Assembly: GCA_947474715.1 (NCBI GenBank)
Contig: CANJJT010000001.1
Coordinates: forward strand, 1-64,000
Origin: CAIYPG01 sp903864555
GTDB taxonomy: Bacteria > Pseudomonadota > Gammaproteobacteria > Burkholderiales > SG8-39
DNA length: 64,000 nucleotides
Direction: 5' to 3'
The notes beneath the pieces were generated by a model. That model made no database searches and had not been told where the DNA came from. It saw nothing but the letters and a program-made list of their open reading frames with translations. Shown piece by piece: positions 63,133 to 64,000 of this stretch. Numbering within the stretch: position 1 is the stretch's first letter; each line of letters begins with the position of its first letter. The translations under genes were made by a program, and so were the position numbers.

Positions 63133-63702
63133 TCAGCCGGATGCGTCGGCGTCGGCCTGGGCCTCGGCCTGTGAGCGCAACTGGAAGCGCCCATCGTCAC
63201 GGAACAACCAGGTTTCGCTGAATTCCATGGGGCCGCGATGCGGCGCCAGTCTGCCCGGGGGCGGCAGGGGCAATGCGGCCTCCACGCTTTGCATGGCCAG
63301 ACGCTCGAGGCTGCGATGGCCGTTGCCGCGCATCACCCGCAGGCTGGCGATGCGACCCTCGGCATTGACCGCAATCGTCAGCACCACCACCGACTTGAGC
63401 ATGGGCGGAGGCGCCCCCTCGAACAGATGCTCACGGCTGGCCTGCATGATCTTCTGCGCGGCTGCCCGCTTGTAGTCCTCCAGCGTGGCGATGGGCTGCA
63501 AGGGCGTGACCACAGGGAGACTCTCCTCGGGCGGCTTGCCGGCTTCAGCGGCAGGGCTACCCGGAACGGACCCGGCTAGCGGCGCATGCGCCTCGCTGGC
63601 GGGAACATCCGGGGCCGGCACCGGCGAACGCGTCGTGCAGGCGGCCAGCAACAGGGCCGCCAGACCCTGCAGTATTGTTCGATGGGATCGCAACCCGTTC
63701 AT
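63133..63702 (-). CDS. lipoprotein with TonB-C-like domain
   Basis: From ATG 63702, with AGGAGG ten bases upstream, it has 189 residues. LLLAAC places the lipid-modified cysteine at residue 22. A proline/alanine-rich stretch (about 25-65) follows. The C-terminal ~100 residues resemble the TonB/TolA C-terminal domain (KSVVVLTIAVNAEGRIASLR, then ALPLPPPGRLAP). Proteins of this kind may transfer energy or bind outer-membrane proteins, but there is no ExbB/ExbD here. The longer frame to 63984 is rejected. Confidence 0.78.
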   Translation of the reverse strand: MNGLRSHRTILQGLAALLLAACTTRSPVPAPDVPASEAHAPLAGSVPGSPAAEAGKPPEESLPVVTPLQPIATLEDYKRAAAQKIMQASREHLFEGAPPPMLKSVVVLTIAVNAEGRIASLRVMRGNGHRSLERLAMQSVEAALPLPPPGRLAPHRGPMEFSETWLFRDDGRFQLRSQAEAQADADASG

Positions 63703-64000
63703 GTCGGCGGGCCCTCCTTCCAAGGTCACAGGCGGCAGTATTGCATTGGCGCCTGCGACCGCCAATGCCCAAGCATCGAAACCGGACATTCTGCACACTC
63801 GTCTGCGCGAAGTGTCGCCCTGCGATGACACAGCCAGTGATGAAGCAATTGGCCAGGCAGACTCGTTGGAGTGGCTGTTGTGTCCGCCTCGGCAAACTGC
63901 CTGTATCACGACATCCGCCATCCGTGAGCGGCCGGACAACACACTCGATCGACTGACCGATTGATTCAGCGCCACGATTCCCATCAGGCCATGACTTCAC
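63703..64000. other. right edge, no supported gene
   Basis: 298 bases with only short, non-family frames on both strands. Nothing recognised beyond the ribosome site of the preceding minus-strand gene. Confidence 0.3.

Noticed and set aside
1..64000. CRISPR arrays and tRNA/rRNA genes
   Set aside because: No regularly spaced direct repeats of CRISPR size, no cloverleaf with a T-loop consensus and no rRNA core sequence was seen by eye; a covariance search would settle tRNAs.

Overview
This window reads as a chromosomal segment of a betaproteobacterium. The evidence is gene content and order: pilMNOPQ-aroK-aroB-gltB-gltD, engB beside a cytochrome c4 gene and resB-ccsB (system II cytochrome c maturation), the metal-site-poor HemB type, a Bug-family solute-binding protein, and cyaY/lptM/lysA next to a class A penicillin-binding protein. 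I cannot name a genus; Rhodocyclales or Nitrosomonadales-like bacteria would fit. By spot counts the first ~20 kb is clearly AT-richer (lines of about 38-53 % GC) than the part after ~34 kb (about 62-67 %).

Layout. 1-421: mobile-element debris (start of an IS3-type transposase running off the left edge; C-terminal fragment of a recombinase-like DNA-binding protein). 422-16771, all on the minus strand: glmS, glmU, gltD, gltB (amino-sugar and glutamate synthesis), aroB, aroK (shikimate pathway), then pilQ-P-O-N-M (type IV pilus secretin and alignment complex; transcribed M to Q). 16944-20985: PBP1a gene, cyaY (frataxin), lptM and lysA. 21020-25343: an RND efflux pump and its adaptor. 25593-28500: an ECF sigma factor, its membrane anti-sigma factor and MsrP-MsrQ (periplasmic methionine sulfoxide repair), apparently one operon. 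28582-28681: a 100-bp IS5-like miniature element flanked by CTAG. 28682-32738: ccsB, resB, cytochrome c4. 32885-39024: engB, hemB (with three hairpins between them), dsbD, cutA, an epimerase-like protein and a ferredoxin-reductase-type flavoprotein.

39025-41929 is the most unusual part: a toxin-antitoxin-like island holding a hicA with an in-frame amber codon, an intact hicB, and a translationally coupled pair encoding an Xre/ImmA-type metallopeptidase and a DUF4411 PIN-like protein. It lies between a decayed livF fragment and the intact livF. 41930-46873: branched-chain amino-acid ABC transporter livF-G-M-H plus its binding protein. 47043-48787: a small cytochrome c, an orphan FecR-like protein ending in a perfect TA-flanked inverted repeat, and a second, diverged copy of the IS5-like miniature element. 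48788-64000: ilvD, lgt, a ydcH-like gene, MFS transporter, lipoprotein hydrolase, rhomboid protease, exported methyltransferase-like protein, TauE/SafE permease, MmgE/PrpD protein with a Bug-family binding protein, divergent ankyrin and TPR genes, an acyl-CoA-synthetase-like protein lacking the usual catalytic lysine, a small exported protein, a GNAT acetyltransferase and a TonB-C-like lipoprotein.

Working together: system II (CcsB, ResB), DsbD and two c-type cytochromes form a cytochrome maturation and electron-transfer group; MsrPQ with its sigma/anti-sigma pair looks like an envelope oxidative-stress response; PBP1a, GlmS/GlmU, LysA and Lgt serve the envelope. I saw no tRNA, rRNA or CRISPR array.
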